This document shows positions 6,901 to 17,300 of a stretch of DNA of 19,708 nucleotides, in pieces. The notes under the pieces are model-generated. The model did no database searches. It had not been told where the DNA came from and saw only the letters and a list, made by a program, of their open reading frames with translations. Source of the stretch: an uncultured Clostridium sp. Its GTDB lineage: Bacteria > Bacillota_A > Clostridia > TANB77 > CAG-508. How positions within the stretch are numbered: the stretch's first letter is position 1; every line of letters begins with the position of its first letter. The translations under genes were made by a program, and so were the position numbers. The stretch spans positions 1 to 19,708 of the forward strand of contig CAMLYR010000020.1 of NCBI GenBank assembly GCA_946491915.1, written 5' to 3'.

Positions 6901-8415
6901 ATGAAGCCAATATTATTTGTAGTATTCATTATTATATTAGGTATAATAATATACATATATATAAAAAGAAATGCGAAGAATAAGCAATTTCATAAATATA
7001 ATAAAAAAAATCCAATTGTTACAAATAGTAATAATGAAGATAAGCGACATGAAGATTTTATGAAATCAATTAATGTAGTTAATCAGGATAGAATGATTAT
7101 CGGAGAAATATATGTTAATGGAAAAGAGGAAAAATTGTCAGTTGAAAAAGAAGAAAATGGATATATATATTACCTAGGAAACGTAATTATTGGTGGGTAT
7201 AACCCTAATATTATAGGTGATGATTTGATTATATTTAGAGAGAATACGTTAGAAAATCAGCTTTCAGACCAGATAAAAGATCAAATTGTTCAGGTAATTG
7301 AAAAAAGCAAAAAAAGGAAAGAACAAGAAAAAGAAAGAGAATCAATTAATGAAAGAACGAAAAATAGAAATATTTATGAACAACAAATGGGTTATCAAAA
7401 AAGTATAGGAGAAGAACGAAGACAAGAAAAAATAAAACAGGTTGAAGAAACACAAAAAAGAAAGGGATATAATGAAAAAGTAAAAAATAAAGAATTAGAA
7501 AAGCAAATGAAAGCTAAACGAGAAAAAATAAAAAATACAGTAAAAGATATTAATATTAAGCAAGAAGTAGATATGGATACTATGGCAACAGATATGGATA
7601 CAATAGGAAAACGACTAGAAGAAGCAGGAAAGATAAAAGGAAAAGAAAAGGAAGGCAAGTTAGCATTTGTTGAATCAGATGATTTAGATAATTTAAGAGA
7701 TGAAAATGGAAAAAGATTACATGGACATACTTCAAGATATGAGGCGGTAATGATTGATAAAAAAGGAAATGTTAAAGCTTTAAACTTAGAAAATGATACA
7801 CAAGAGGGCACAAACCCAACAGAAAGCAATTATCAAGTAAAACAAAATAAGAATGAAGAGCTTGAAAAGGGAGATGTGTTAACAAGACTACAGATTCAAG
7901 GAGAAGAAACGATAGGAATAGAAAAAGGACAATATGGAGAAGTAGAAGTATATCATTCTCATGATAAGACAATAGGTGGAAATGGTGTTGAAGGAAATAA
8001 AAGCTTAGACAAGCAATTGGAAACAAAGAATTCTAAAAATCCAGTAGAAGGAACGAGTCAAGAAACACAGAAATTATCACAAAAATATCAAGATGGCTAT
8101 CGTTCAGTAGAGGCTTCTTATCAAGAGGCAAAGAAACATGAAAATTCAAGAGGAGAGCCTTGTGATGAGTTAGAAGTAGAGGATTTGGATGGGAACCCAA
8201 ATACAGTATCCCATAGCCATACAGATGATATTGTCGCCAAATTAATGCAAAATGGAGAAATCAGTGACAAGTTTACGGAAAGAGAGATTAGAGAAAGAGT
8301 AGAAAGAGAATGGAACAACAAAGAAGAAAATATTAGTAAAGAAGAATTTCAAGAAGATATAGAACAAGACATCGAAGCAGATGCTGAAAATATGCGTGGA
8401 GAAAGAGGTATGTAA
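6901..8415 (+). CDS. Membrane-anchored coiled-coil protein of unknown function
   Basis: I do not recognise this 504-residue protein. Residues 4-23 are one strongly hydrophobic segment (ILFVVFIIILGIIIYIYIK) followed by Lys/Arg, so the N terminus is probably a membrane anchor with the rest in the cytoplasm. A small globular stretch follows, at about 62-120. Next comes a highly charged Lys/Glu/Arg region at about 125-225 that should form a long helix or coiled coil. A C-terminal acidic region contains HGHTSRYEAVMIDKKGNVKAL (about 273-293), GDVLTRLQIQGEETIGIEKG (about 322-341), YGEVEVYHSH and TVSHSHTDDIVAKLM. It has its own good promoter and GGAGG ribosome binding site, and a new promoter follows it, so it is probably transcribed alone. 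Its base composition is like its neighbours. Confidence 0.85.
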   Translation: MKPILFVVFIIILGIIIYIYIKRNAKNKQFHKYNKKNPIVTNSNNEDKRHEDFMKSINVVNQDRMIIGEIYVNGKEEKLSVEKEENGYIYYLGNVIIGGYNPNIIGDDLIIFRENTLENQLSDQIKDQIVQVIEKSKKRKEQEKERESINERTKNRNIYEQQMGYQKSIGEERRQEKIKQVEETQKRKGYNEKVKNKELEKQMKAKREKIKNTVKDINIKQEVDMDTMATDMDTIGKRLEEAGKIKGKEKEGKLAFVESDDLDNLRDENGKRLHGHTSRYEAVMIDKKGNVKALNLENDTQEGTNPTESNYQVKQNKNEELEKGDVLTRLQIQGEETIGIEKGQYGEVEVYHSHDKTIGGNGVEGNKSLDKQLETKNSKNPVEGTSQETQKLSQKYQDGYRSVEASYQEAKKHENSRGEPCDELEVEDLDGNPNTVSHSHTDDIVAKLMQNGEISDKFTEREIRERVEREWNNKEENISKEEFQEDIEQDIEADAENMRGERGM

Positions 8416-8451
8416 AAATTATTAAAAATATATTAAATTTTATTAAAAAAG

Positions 8452-8480
8452 TTGCAATATTTTGACAATAATAGTATAAT
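8452..8480 (+). promoter_or_regulatory. Putative promoter of the glycosyltransferase gene
   Basis: TTGCAA (8452-8457), a 17-base spacer and TATAAT (8475-8480) form a good promoter about 55 bases before the ATG at 8536. A perfect TTGACA at 8462-8467 has no -10 box at a proper distance. A second TATAAT is at 8492-8497. Confidence 0.6.
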
Positions 8481-8535
8481 ATAAAAGGTAGTATAATAAT
8501 ATATAGAAAGTATTATTAAAAAGAGAGGTATAGAA

Positions 8536-9807
8536 ATGGATTATTTATATATACTAAGAGAAGCTTTAGTATGGACGGTTACAATATTTTGGTTGTATCA
8601 AGTAGTTGTTAGTTTATGTTCTTTAGTAAAATTAAAAGATAAACCTTTAAAAGTAAAGAAAGACCATCGTTTTATGGCAATTATACCAGCACATAATGAA
8701 GAAGCAGTTGTAGGAAATTTAATTGAAAGTTTAAAAAACCAGACGTATAACAAAGATTTATATGACATATATGTGATTGCAGATAACTGTACAGATAATA
8801 CAGCAAAAATTGCAAAAGAAGCTGGTGCAATTGTTTATGAAAGATTTGATGAAACCAAAAAAACAAAAGGATATGCTTTAAATTGGTTTTTACAACAAAA
8901 AATTGCAGAAGATGCACCATATGATGCTTTCTTTGTATTTGATGCAGATAACATTGTTGATAAGAATTTTATAAAAAATATGAATAAAAAACTATGCCAA
9001 GGAGAAGACGTTGTACAAGGTTACAGAGATATTAAAAATCCATCTGATAACTGGATAACAGCAGGATATGCAATTTTCTATTGGCAAATGCATAGATTTT
9101 ATCATTTAGCTAGATACAATTTAGGATTATCACCATTATTAAATGGTACAGGTTTTATGGTAAAATTTGATGTTATCAAACCACAAGGTTGGGATACAGA
9201 GACATTAACAGAAGATATTGAATTTTCTTTAAAAAGAATTATAAAAGGTAAAAAACTAGGTTGGGCAACAGATGCTATCGTATATGATGAACAACCTACA
9301 GGATTTAAACAAAGTTGGTCACAAAGAAGTAGATGGACAGTTGGTCATATTCAATGTATAAAAAGATATACAAAGGAATTGGCAATAGCAGCAAAAGAAA
9401 ACAAAAAAATGATAAATCTTGATGGTTTATTATATATTGTTGGAAGTATACCAATGTTTATCATAACAATTGCATTATTATTAACAAATTTTATTATGTA
9501 TAATTCAGCATCTATCACAACAGCAGAATTAATCAAAAACTTAATCATGTATTTGGTTCCAACATTTGTTTTACCAATATTTGTAGGAATGTTTGCAATG
9601 TGGCTAGATGGAAGAAAGATAAAGCCAATGGCAAAAGGATTACTTTGTTATCCACTATTTTTATTAACATGGATATGTATAAACTTTAAATGCTTATTTA
9701 TTAGAAATACTTCTTGGGAGAAAATAAACCATGTAAGAAGTATAAAAATAGCAGATGTTTCTAATAATAGTAAAGCACAAACAGAAAAAGAATTAGTTAA
9801 AAATTAA
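8536..9807 (+). CDS. Membrane glycosyltransferase, family 2 (processive type)
   Basis: This 423-residue protein is a GT2 enzyme of the kind that polymerises or transfers sugars at the membrane, using a nucleotide sugar on the cytoplasmic side. After an N-terminal hydrophobic segment (about 8-30) come the nucleotide-binding start IIPAHNEEAVV (about 49-59), DNCTDNT, the DxD-type FDADN (about 135-139), the TED acceptor motif (ETLTEDIEFSL) and QRSRW at 263-267. QxxRW is the mark of processive enzymes such as cellulose, hyaluronan and poly-GlcNAc synthases. At least three C-terminal membrane spans follow (about 297-390). GAGAGG lies upstream. It starts a group of envelope genes. The product polysaccharide cannot be inferred. 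Confidence 0.9.
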   Translation: MDYLYILREALVWTVTIFWLYQVVVSLCSLVKLKDKPLKVKKDHRFMAIIPAHNEEAVVGNLIESLKNQTYNKDLYDIYVIADNCTDNTAKIAKEAGAIVYERFDETKKTKGYALNWFLQQKIAEDAPYDAFFVFDADNIVDKNFIKNMNKKLCQGEDVVQGYRDIKNPSDNWITAGYAIFYWQMHRFYHLARYNLGLSPLLNGTGFMVKFDVIKPQGWDTETLTEDIEFSLKRIIKGKKLGWATDAIVYDEQPTGFKQSWSQRSRWTVGHIQCIKRYTKELAIAAKENKKMINLDGLLYIVGSIPMFIITIALLLTNFIMYNSASITTAELIKNLIMYLVPTFVLPIFVGMFAMWLDGRKIKPMAKGLLCYPLFLLTWICINFKCLFIRNTSWEKINHVRSIKIADVSNNSKAQTEKELVKN

Positions 9808-9824
9808 TAGAATAAATAAAAAAG

Positions 9825-9879
9825 ATAAGTGGACGTTTCAAATGTTGTTTTACAATGACAATCATAATGTTCCACTTAT
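9825..9879. repeat. REP-like hairpin between the two glycosyltransferase genes
   Basis: The perfect 9-bp outer stem ATAAGTGGA (9825-9833) / TCCACTTAT (9871-9879) encloses GGACGTTTC on one side and TGTTCC on the other, plus a small inner TTGT-TTT-ACAA hairpin. The GGACGTTTC core is shared with the element at 12813-12849. The ATG at 9842 lies inside this element and is therefore not a likely start of the next gene. Confidence 0.6.
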
Positions 9880-9922
9880 TATTTCTTACATAACTATTTT
9901 AGTTACAGAGAAAGGAATTAAT

Positions 9923-11443
9923 ATGGAACAACTAAAAAAGATTGACAAAAAAAATAAATATATACATATCGGAATTATTTTATTAGGAATTGTATTTATC
10001 TGTTTATCAGCATTTCATGAAGATATATGGTTTGATGAAAGTTATTCAGTGGCCATTGCTAAACATAGTTTTAGTGAAATATGGAATATAACAGGAAATG
10101 ATGTTCATCCACCTTTATATTATTGGATGTTACATATTGTATGGATGATTTTTGGGAATCAAAATATTGCTTTTCGATTATTTTCTGTTATGGCAATTGC
10201 CATTTTAGGAGTATTAGGATATACCCATATACGAAAAGATTTTGGAGAAAAAGTAGGAATGCTATTTTCATTTTTAGTCTACTTTTTACCAGTTATGTGT
10301 ACATATAGCCAAGAAATTAGAATGTATTCATGGTCATGCTTAATTGTGACAATATTAGCAATTTATGGATATAGGTTATATAAAAATGTAAAAGAAAAAA
10401 CAACACTAAAAATGCAAAATAAAAATTTAATCATATTTGGTATTTTTAGTATAGCAGCATGTTATATACATTATTATGCTTTAGCAGCAGCTGGTTTAAT
10501 GAATTTTATGATACTTGTATATTTGATAAAAAATAGAAAAGAAAACATAAAATTATTACGAAATTTTATTATTTTAGCCATCATACAAATCATTTTATAT
10601 ATTCCATGGTTATTGTATTTAAAAGGACAAGTTGACCATGTAGAATCAGGATTTTGGATAGAATTAGAATATAGTACATGGATAGAAGTTTTCAGTTTTC
10701 AATTTAGAAGACAATTAGATACAGAATTTGTTTTTGATACACATACAATTATTGCATTGATTGCTTCCTTAGTCATGTATGTATATATAGGATATAGAAT
10801 CTATAAAGCGAAAAAAGAAAAGGAAATGTTGTTCCCAGGAATCATTTCTATTTTGACATATATATTCGTTATTTTTGCAGTATATATTATTTCACTTAGA
10901 ACACCAATTCTATATGCAAGATACTTAATTGTTATTACAGGATTGTATATTTTCGGAATGGCATTTTTTATGGCAAAAGAAAAAAGGAAATGGGTCACCG
11001 GAATTGTATGTGCTATTATTTTAGTTTTGGGATGTGTTAGTAATATAACCAATATGACGATTAATTATGATGATAGCAATATGGAACAAATTAACTATCT
11101 AAGAGAAAATGTAGAACCAGATGATATTTTCATTTATTCAAATATAGGAAATGGTGGCGTGATTGCAGCCTTTTTCCCAGATAATAAACAATATTTTTAT
11201 AATGGTGAATTTTGGGATGTAGAAGAAGCTTATAAAGCTTATGGACCAGGAATGGAAATTATTTATAATTATGAAGATATATTAAACGATTATCATGGAA
11301 GAATCTGGCTAATTGATTCAGAAAATTGCGAGTTATATAATGCATTTCCAAAAGAAGGAATGCAAACAATTGTGGAACCAACACAATTTAGAACCAAATA
11401 CCAAAATTATGTATATACATTTATATTACTAGAAAAAGAATAA
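9923..11443 (+). CDS. Multi-spanning glycosyltransferase, GT39/PMT-like
   Basis: This is a polytopic membrane protein of about 506 residues from the GT-C superfamily. These enzymes use polyprenyl-phosphate sugars on the outer face of the membrane. The first extracytoplasmic loop has WFDESYS (Asp38-Glu39) and NDVHPPLYYW (Asp60, His62, Pro63-64), the usual acidic catalytic motif and the DxHPPL motif of PMT/ArnT-like proteins. About ten to twelve hydrophobic segments follow, then a soluble C-terminal domain of about 110 residues. The start at 9923 (MEQLKKIDKKNKY) is chosen because AAAGGA lies six bases ahead. The ATG at 9842 falls inside a palindrome and lacks a ribosome binding site. It is probably co-transcribed with the next gene, 17 bases on. 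Acceptor and sugar are unknown. Confidence 0.88.
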   Translation: MEQLKKIDKKNKYIHIGIILLGIVFICLSAFHEDIWFDESYSVAIAKHSFSEIWNITGNDVHPPLYYWMLHIVWMIFGNQNIAFRLFSVMAIAILGVLGYTHIRKDFGEKVGMLFSFLVYFLPVMCTYSQEIRMYSWSCLIVTILAIYGYRLYKNVKEKTTLKMQNKNLIIFGIFSIAACYIHYYALAAAGLMNFMILVYLIKNRKENIKLLRNFIILAIIQIILYIPWLLYLKGQVDHVESGFWIELEYSTWIEVFSFQFRRQLDTEFVFDTHTIIALIASLVMYVYIGYRIYKAKKEKEMLFPGIISILTYIFVIFAVYIISLRTPILYARYLIVITGLYIFGMAFFMAKEKRKWVTGIVCAIILVLGCVSNITNMTINYDDSNMEQINYLRENVEPDDIFIYSNIGNGGVIAAFFPDNKQYFYNGEFWDVEEAYKAYGPGMEIIYNYEDILNDYHGRIWLIDSENCELYNAFPKEGMQTIVEPTQFRTKYQNYVYTFILLEKE

Positions 11444-11460
11444 TAAAAAGGATATAAAGT

Positions 11461-12813
11461 ATGAAAAAGAATAAAAGCGTGAAAGCGTTAATCATTAATA
11501 TATTTACTTTTTGTATTTTAATGCTAGCAATATATCTAGCATATCAATTTTATCAAAGTAATAATTTTAATGGGCTTATACGAAGTGAAGCAAATTTGGG
11601 AATATCAGAATTTGCAAGGGACAAAAAAATAAAATATTCTGATAGCAATAGTTATAAAATCACATCAAATGAATTTAATGATGCTATGTTTTCAAAAGAA
11701 ATAGAAGTAAAAAAGAACACACCATATAAAGTCACTTGTATGATAAAAACCAAGGGTGTACAAGCAGATAAAAACGCTTCTAGCATTGGAGCGCAAATTT
11801 CTATATCCAATACAGTAGAAAGATCTGTTGCGATTAGTGGTGATAGCCAATGGCAAGAAGTAGAGCTCATATTTAATTCTAAAAATAGAGATATCGTAGA
11901 TATTGCTTTTCGACTAGGAGGAACAGAAGGATATGCAAAAGGTGAAGCTTGGTTTTCTGACTTTAAAATAGAAGAAGGACAGACTGAGGATGATAGTGAT
12001 TGGAAGTTTGCTTGCTTTATCTTTGAAAATACAAATGTAACAGTTGATAATAAAGATATTGATATACAGGTAACCAATACAGATATTACAGATATTAAAA
12101 ATACAATAGAACGATTTGAGAATTCTTGTAACCAGCTATCAGAGGAAAAAATGACTGCAGATTGTGATATATATGAAATACAAGAACCAGTTACTTCTTT
12201 ATCATATGATGATGAATTTGGTTATTATGTTGCACCAGAAGATATAGAAAAACAAATTAAAGATGTTATTAATCAAAATAATTATGACCATATTTTTGTA
12301 GTTGTAAGATTGGGAAATGAAGAATATGAAGATGACATTGAAATTAAAGATTGGATTGGATTAGGTGGGATGGACTATTATGGAATTGGATTTTCCAATA
12401 TTCGATTACCAAATAGTTCGAAAAGTTATATTTATAAATATGATTCAAGAGTAAATCAATTTCCAGAAGAAGTATTTTTACATGAATTTTTACATTCATT
12501 AGAAAGGACTGCAAAAGAGTATGGATATACCATACCTGCATTACATGATTATAAAGAATATGGCTATGAAAATGAATATTTAGTAGGACAAAGAGAATGG
12601 TATAAAGATTATATGAATCAAGAAATATATACATCAAATGGATATATAGGATTACCAAAAGAGATATACACATTAAAGCCTGCTAAGAAATCAAATTTTG
12701 CATATCCTTTCGAATTAGAGGTTTATACAGAACCACAAAATATCATTGAGGAAATTAGAGGTATATTTGAAAATTTATTTAGAAATATAGGGCTTATTAT
12801 AGGAAAAATATAA
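11461..12813 (+). CDS. Membrane-anchored HExxH metallopeptidase-like protein
   Basis: This is a 450-residue protein with an N-terminal signal anchor (about residues 9-29, hydrophobic) and the rest probably outside the cell. Residues about 75-170 read like a carbohydrate-binding jelly-roll module (EIEVKKNTPYKVTCMIKTKG, then WQEVELIFNSKN, then GEAWFSDFKIEEG). The C-terminal half has HEFLHSLERTAKEYG with His341, Glu342 and His345 as a zincin-type HExxH site, and a possible third ligand at Glu348 or His362. I infer a zinc-dependent peptidase or a relative of one. The family is not certain and the substrate is unknown. It starts 17 bases after the GT39-like gene, with no strong ribosome binding site beyond AAAAGGAT. 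The context suggests work on the cell surface. Confidence 0.8.
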   Translation: MKKNKSVKALIINIFTFCILMLAIYLAYQFYQSNNFNGLIRSEANLGISEFARDKKIKYSDSNSYKITSNEFNDAMFSKEIEVKKNTPYKVTCMIKTKGVQADKNASSIGAQISISNTVERSVAISGDSQWQEVELIFNSKNRDIVDIAFRLGGTEGYAKGEAWFSDFKIEEGQTEDDSDWKFACFIFENTNVTVDNKDIDIQVTNTDITDIKNTIERFENSCNQLSEEKMTADCDIYEIQEPVTSLSYDDEFGYYVAPEDIEKQIKDVINQNNYDHIFVVVRLGNEEYEDDIEIKDWIGLGGMDYYGIGFSNIRLPNSSKSYIYKYDSRVNQFPEEVFLHEFLHSLERTAKEYGYTIPALHDYKEYGYENEYLVGQREWYKDYMNQEIYTSNGYIGLPKEIYTLKPAKKSNFAYPFELEVYTEPQNIIEEIRGIFENLFRNIGLIIGKI

Positions 12814-12849
12814 AATGTCCTTTTTGGGACGTTTCTGTTTAGGACATTT
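12813..12849. repeat. REP-like hairpin downstream of the metallopeptidase gene
   Basis: AAATGTCCT (12813-12821) pairs perfectly with AGGACATTT (12841-12849). The 19-base loop contains GGGACGTTTCTG. The left arm begins within the stop codon of the upstream gene. It lacks a following T-run, so termination is doubtful. Confidence 0.65.
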
Positions 12850-12925
12850 ATGTTGAGAAGAATTCATAAAATGAAAGGAATATATCTATTTAAAATAGTG
12901 GAAGTAATAAAGAACAGGAGGAAAC

Positions 12926-13948
12926 ATGAAAGTATCAGAATTTAATTATGAATTACCAGAAGAACTAATTGCACAAACACCAATAGAAAAAAGAGATGAA
13001 TCTAGATTAATGGTTTTAGATAGAAGTAAACAAACCATTGAGCATAAAACATTTAAAGATATTATTGATTATTTAGAACCAGGGGATTGCTTAGTAAGAA
13101 ATAATACAAAGGTGATTCCTGCTAGAATCTATGGAAAAAAAGAAACAGGAGCAAAAGTAGAGTTTTTATTATTAAAAAATATAGAAGGAGATATATGGGA
13201 AACCATTGTAAGACCAGGAAATAAACTTCATGTAGGTACCAAAGTTATTTTTGGTGATGGATTATTAACTGCTGAAATTTTAGAGATTATGCCAGGAGGT
13301 ACAAGAAAAGTTAAATTTTCATACAAAGGAATATTTAATGAAATACTAGATAAAATAGGACTGATGCCATTACCACCATATATTCACGAGGAATTAAAAG
13401 ATAATGACAGATATCAAACCGTTTATGCAAAATATAATGGATCAGCAGCAGCACCAACAGCAGGTTTACACTTTACACCAGAATTATTAAAGAAAATAGA
13501 CGAAAAAGGTGTCAAAATTGCAAATGTTACATTACATGTTGGTATAGGAACGTTTAGACCTGTAAAAGAAGAAAATGTAGAAAATCACGAAATGCATACA
13601 GAACATTTCTATATCAAGCAAGAAGATGTCGAAAAAATTAATGAAACCAAAAAACAAGGAAAAAGAGTGATTGCTGTTGGAACAACTTCTTGTAGAGTGT
13701 TAGAAACGATTGCAGATGAAAATGGTTTTGTGAAAGAAACAGAAGCAGATACTAGTATCTTTATTTATCCAGGTTATCATTTTAAATGTTTAGATGGATT
13801 AATTACCAATTTCCATTTACCACAATCTACTTTATTAATGTTAGTATCTGCCTTAGCCGGAAAAGACTATATTTTGAAAGCATATCATGAAGCTGTAAAA
13901 CAAAAATATAGATTTTTTAGTTTTGGAGATGCAATGTTTATAAAATAG
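12926..13948 (+). CDS. queA: S-adenosylmethionine:tRNA ribosyltransferase-isomerase QueA
   Basis: QueA transfers and rearranges the ribosyl part of S-adenosylmethionine onto preQ1 in tRNA to make epoxyqueuosine, the next-to-last step of queuosine synthesis. The 340-residue product has the full family pattern: [23 protein letters not shown] at the N terminus, [15 protein letters not shown], the [13 protein letters not shown] signature, [13 protein letters not shown], and [17 protein letters not shown] near the C terminus. AGGAGG at 12916-12921 supports the ATG. It is followed on the same strand by a small membrane protein and then tgt, the enzyme acting just before it in the pathway. Confidence 0.98.
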   Translation: MKVSEFNYELPEELIAQTPIEKRDESRLMVLDRSKQTIEHKTFKDIIDYLEPGDCLVRNNTKVIPARIYGKKETGAKVEFLLLKNIEGDIWETIVRPGNKLHVGTKVIFGDGLLTAEILEIMPGGTRKVKFSYKGIFNEILDKIGLMPLPPYIHEELKDNDRYQTVYAKYNGSAAAPTAGLHFTPELLKKIDEKGVKIANVTLHVGIGTFRPVKEENVENHEMHTEHFYIKQEDVEKINETKKQGKRVIAVGTTSCRVLETIADENGFVKETEADTSIFIYPGYHFKCLDGLITNFHLPQSTLLMLVSALAGKDYILKAYHEAVKQKYRFFSFGDAMFIK

Positions 13949-13964
13949 TAAAGGGGAAATGAAG

Positions 13965-15597
<1,633 letters not shown>

Positions 15598-15607
15598 GAG
15601 GGTGTAT

Positions 15608-17122
15608 ATGAATTTATTAGATGAAGATTTTTCAACCAATAAAACCAATAAAACAAAAAATATTATAAAAATAATTATTATATTTATAGTATTAATCGTA
15701 ATAGCAATTATAGGAATTCTCTCATATATGATGTATTTAGAAGGAACAACTTTAAAAGTATTTTTAAATAATCAGGAAAATGCAGATGTAAAAAACTTAT
15801 TAGTATTTGAAACAGATGGAACAATTTATGTACCAGTAAGAGCAATATCTAGTTATTTAGGATATAATAGTTATAGTGGAGAATATAGTAATCGATCTGA
15901 AGATAATAGTAAATGTTATGTGGAAAGTGAAGATGAGGTAGCAAATCTTACATTAAACTCTAATAAGATATATAAATTAAATTTACAAGAAAATGATAAT
16001 AATTATACATATATATATATGGATAAACCTGTAAAAGCAATTAATGGAGAATTATATATAACCACTGATGGAATGCAAAAAGTATTTAATACAACATTTC
16101 TTTACGATCAGGCAAGTAATAGAATTACAATTAATACACTTCCATTTTTAATTAGTGGATATTCTAATGTAATCTTAGATTATGGATATACCAATTTAAG
16201 TGAAACTTTTGAAAATGAAAAAGCAGTCTTAAAAAATATTCTTATTGTAACAGATGATAGATATTGGGGTGTTATCAATGCATCAGATGGATCTGAAATT
16301 TTAGAATGTAAATATGATGATATATTATATCAAGAAATTACAGGGGATTTTATTGTATGTAGTGATGATAAATTTGGAATTATGGGAACAGATAAAAGAA
16401 CTAAAGTCAATATTAATTATGATAGTATAGAATTAATGGATTATGATGCAGGATTATATTTAGTAAGTAGAAATAACCGATATGGCGTTATAGATTTGAA
16501 AGGAAACAATATTATATATGTAGAAAATGACCAAATTGGAGTAGACATATCTAGATTTGAAGAAAATGACTTAAAAACAGGATATATTTTATTAAATAGT
16601 TTAATACCTGTACAGAAAGATAATAAATGGGGATTGTTTGATACAAAAGGAAATCAAGTTGTAAATTTTGAATATGATAGCTTTGGATATATTGCAAATA
16701 GCAATAGAGAAGCACTAAATTTACTAGTAATACCAAGCTATAATGTAATGGTAGCTTGCTTAGATAATCGATATACATTGTTAAATTCATCAGGAGAACA
16801 ACCAATTAGAGCATTTGTGGATGACATCTATATGACAATTAGTGGAGGAAAAAAATATTACCAAATGACTGCTAATGACAAAACATATGATGTGGAAGAA
16901 TATCTAGATAGATTAGGAGTACAACCTGTAAACAACAATACAAATACATCATCAAATACATCATCAAATACCACACAATCTACTACATCAACAGATAATG
17001 AAGAAAACAATAATCAAGTAAGTAATGAAACAGTTGAAGAAAATAGTCAGCAAAGCAATGAAGAGCAAAATAATGGAGAAGCTCAAAATGGGGAAGAACA
17101 ACAAGGTGAAGGACAACAATAA
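15608..17122 (+). CDS. Membrane-anchored protein with copper-amine-oxidase-N-like domain and WG repeats
   Basis: This is a 504-residue protein with unknown cellular role. A single hydrophobic segment at about 18-40 anchors it, with the rest probably outside. Residues about 45-195 resemble the copper amine oxidase N-terminal (stalk) domain found in many Clostridia surface proteins (TIYVPVRAISSYLGY, then GELYITTDGMQKVF, then NRITINTLPF). Five WG-like repeats follow from about 217 to 400: YWGVINASDGSEILECKYD, FGIMGTDKRTKVNINYDSI, YGVIDLKGNNIIYVEND, KWGLFDTKGNQVVNFEYDS and YTLLNSSGEQPIRAFVDD. The end (about 435-504) is a disordered Asn/Ser/Thr then Glu/Gln tail. The start at 15608 follows AGGAGG (15597-15602), ten bases after the tgt stop, so it is in that operon. 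No catalytic residues are recognisable. Confidence 0.87.
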   Translation: MNLLDEDFSTNKTNKTKNIIKIIIIFIVLIVIAIIGILSYMMYLEGTTLKVFLNNQENADVKNLLVFETDGTIYVPVRAISSYLGYNSYSGEYSNRSEDNSKCYVESEDEVANLTLNSNKIYKLNLQENDNNYTYIYMDKPVKAINGELYITTDGMQKVFNTTFLYDQASNRITINTLPFLISGYSNVILDYGYTNLSETFENEKAVLKNILIVTDDRYWGVINASDGSEILECKYDDILYQEITGDFIVCSDDKFGIMGTDKRTKVNINYDSIELMDYDAGLYLVSRNNRYGVIDLKGNNIIYVENDQIGVDISRFEENDLKTGYILLNSLIPVQKDNKWGLFDTKGNQVVNFEYDSFGYIANSNREALNLLVIPSYNVMVACLDNRYTLLNSSGEQPIRAFVDDIYMTISGGKKYYQMTANDKTYDVEEYLDRLGVQPVNNNTNTSSNTSSNTTQSTTSTDNEENNNQVSNETVEENSQQSNEEQNNGEAQNGEEQQGEGQQ

Positions 17123-17170
17123 TGAAAAGGAAAATATATAAAAGTTAAATTTCCGGTACAATAGAAAAGT

Positions 17171-17213
17171 AAAGAATATTTACTTGGATTTTAAGTAAAT
17201 ATTCTTTCTTTTT
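17171..17213 (+). terminator. Rho-independent terminator after the WG-repeat gene
   Basis: A perfect 15-bp stem (17171-17185 with 17193-17207) has a 7-nt loop and is followed by CTTTTTGA. The stem is AT-rich, like the genome. It marks the end of the queA-tgt-WG unit and separates it from fabH. No convincing promoter is visible in 17214-17290 apart from a TATAAA at 17252-17257. Confidence 0.85.
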
Positions 17214-17300
17214 GACCAGTCATACCAATAGAAAAAAATACAAAAATAGTATATAAATATATAAGGCGTAATTTTTATAAAAATAAGAAAGAGGTATTAA

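Noticed and set aside
7395..8321. Several minus-strand reading frames (60-144 residues) opposite the 6901 gene
   Set aside because: They are antisense frames produced by purine-rich codons of the real gene. The low-complexity Phe/Ser/Leu products have no start context.
8462..8467. Perfect TTGACA as the -35 of the glycosyltransferase promoter
   Set aside because: No TATAAT lies 16-18 bases downstream. TTGCAA at 8452 with TATAAT at 8475 has the right 17-base spacing.
9842..9922. N-terminal extension of the GT39-like gene starting at 9842
   Set aside because: It falls inside a palindromic element, has no ribosome binding site, and the peptide is not membrane- or family-like. The start at 9923 has AAAGGA.
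12344..12673. 109-residue minus-strand frame inside the metallopeptidase gene
   Set aside because: Composition is typical of antisense AT-rich DNA, and the plus-strand gene has clear HExxH and anchor signals.
17212..17260. TTGACC as a -35 box for fabH
   Set aside because: It is part of the terminator tail, and no -10 box lies at the right distance.
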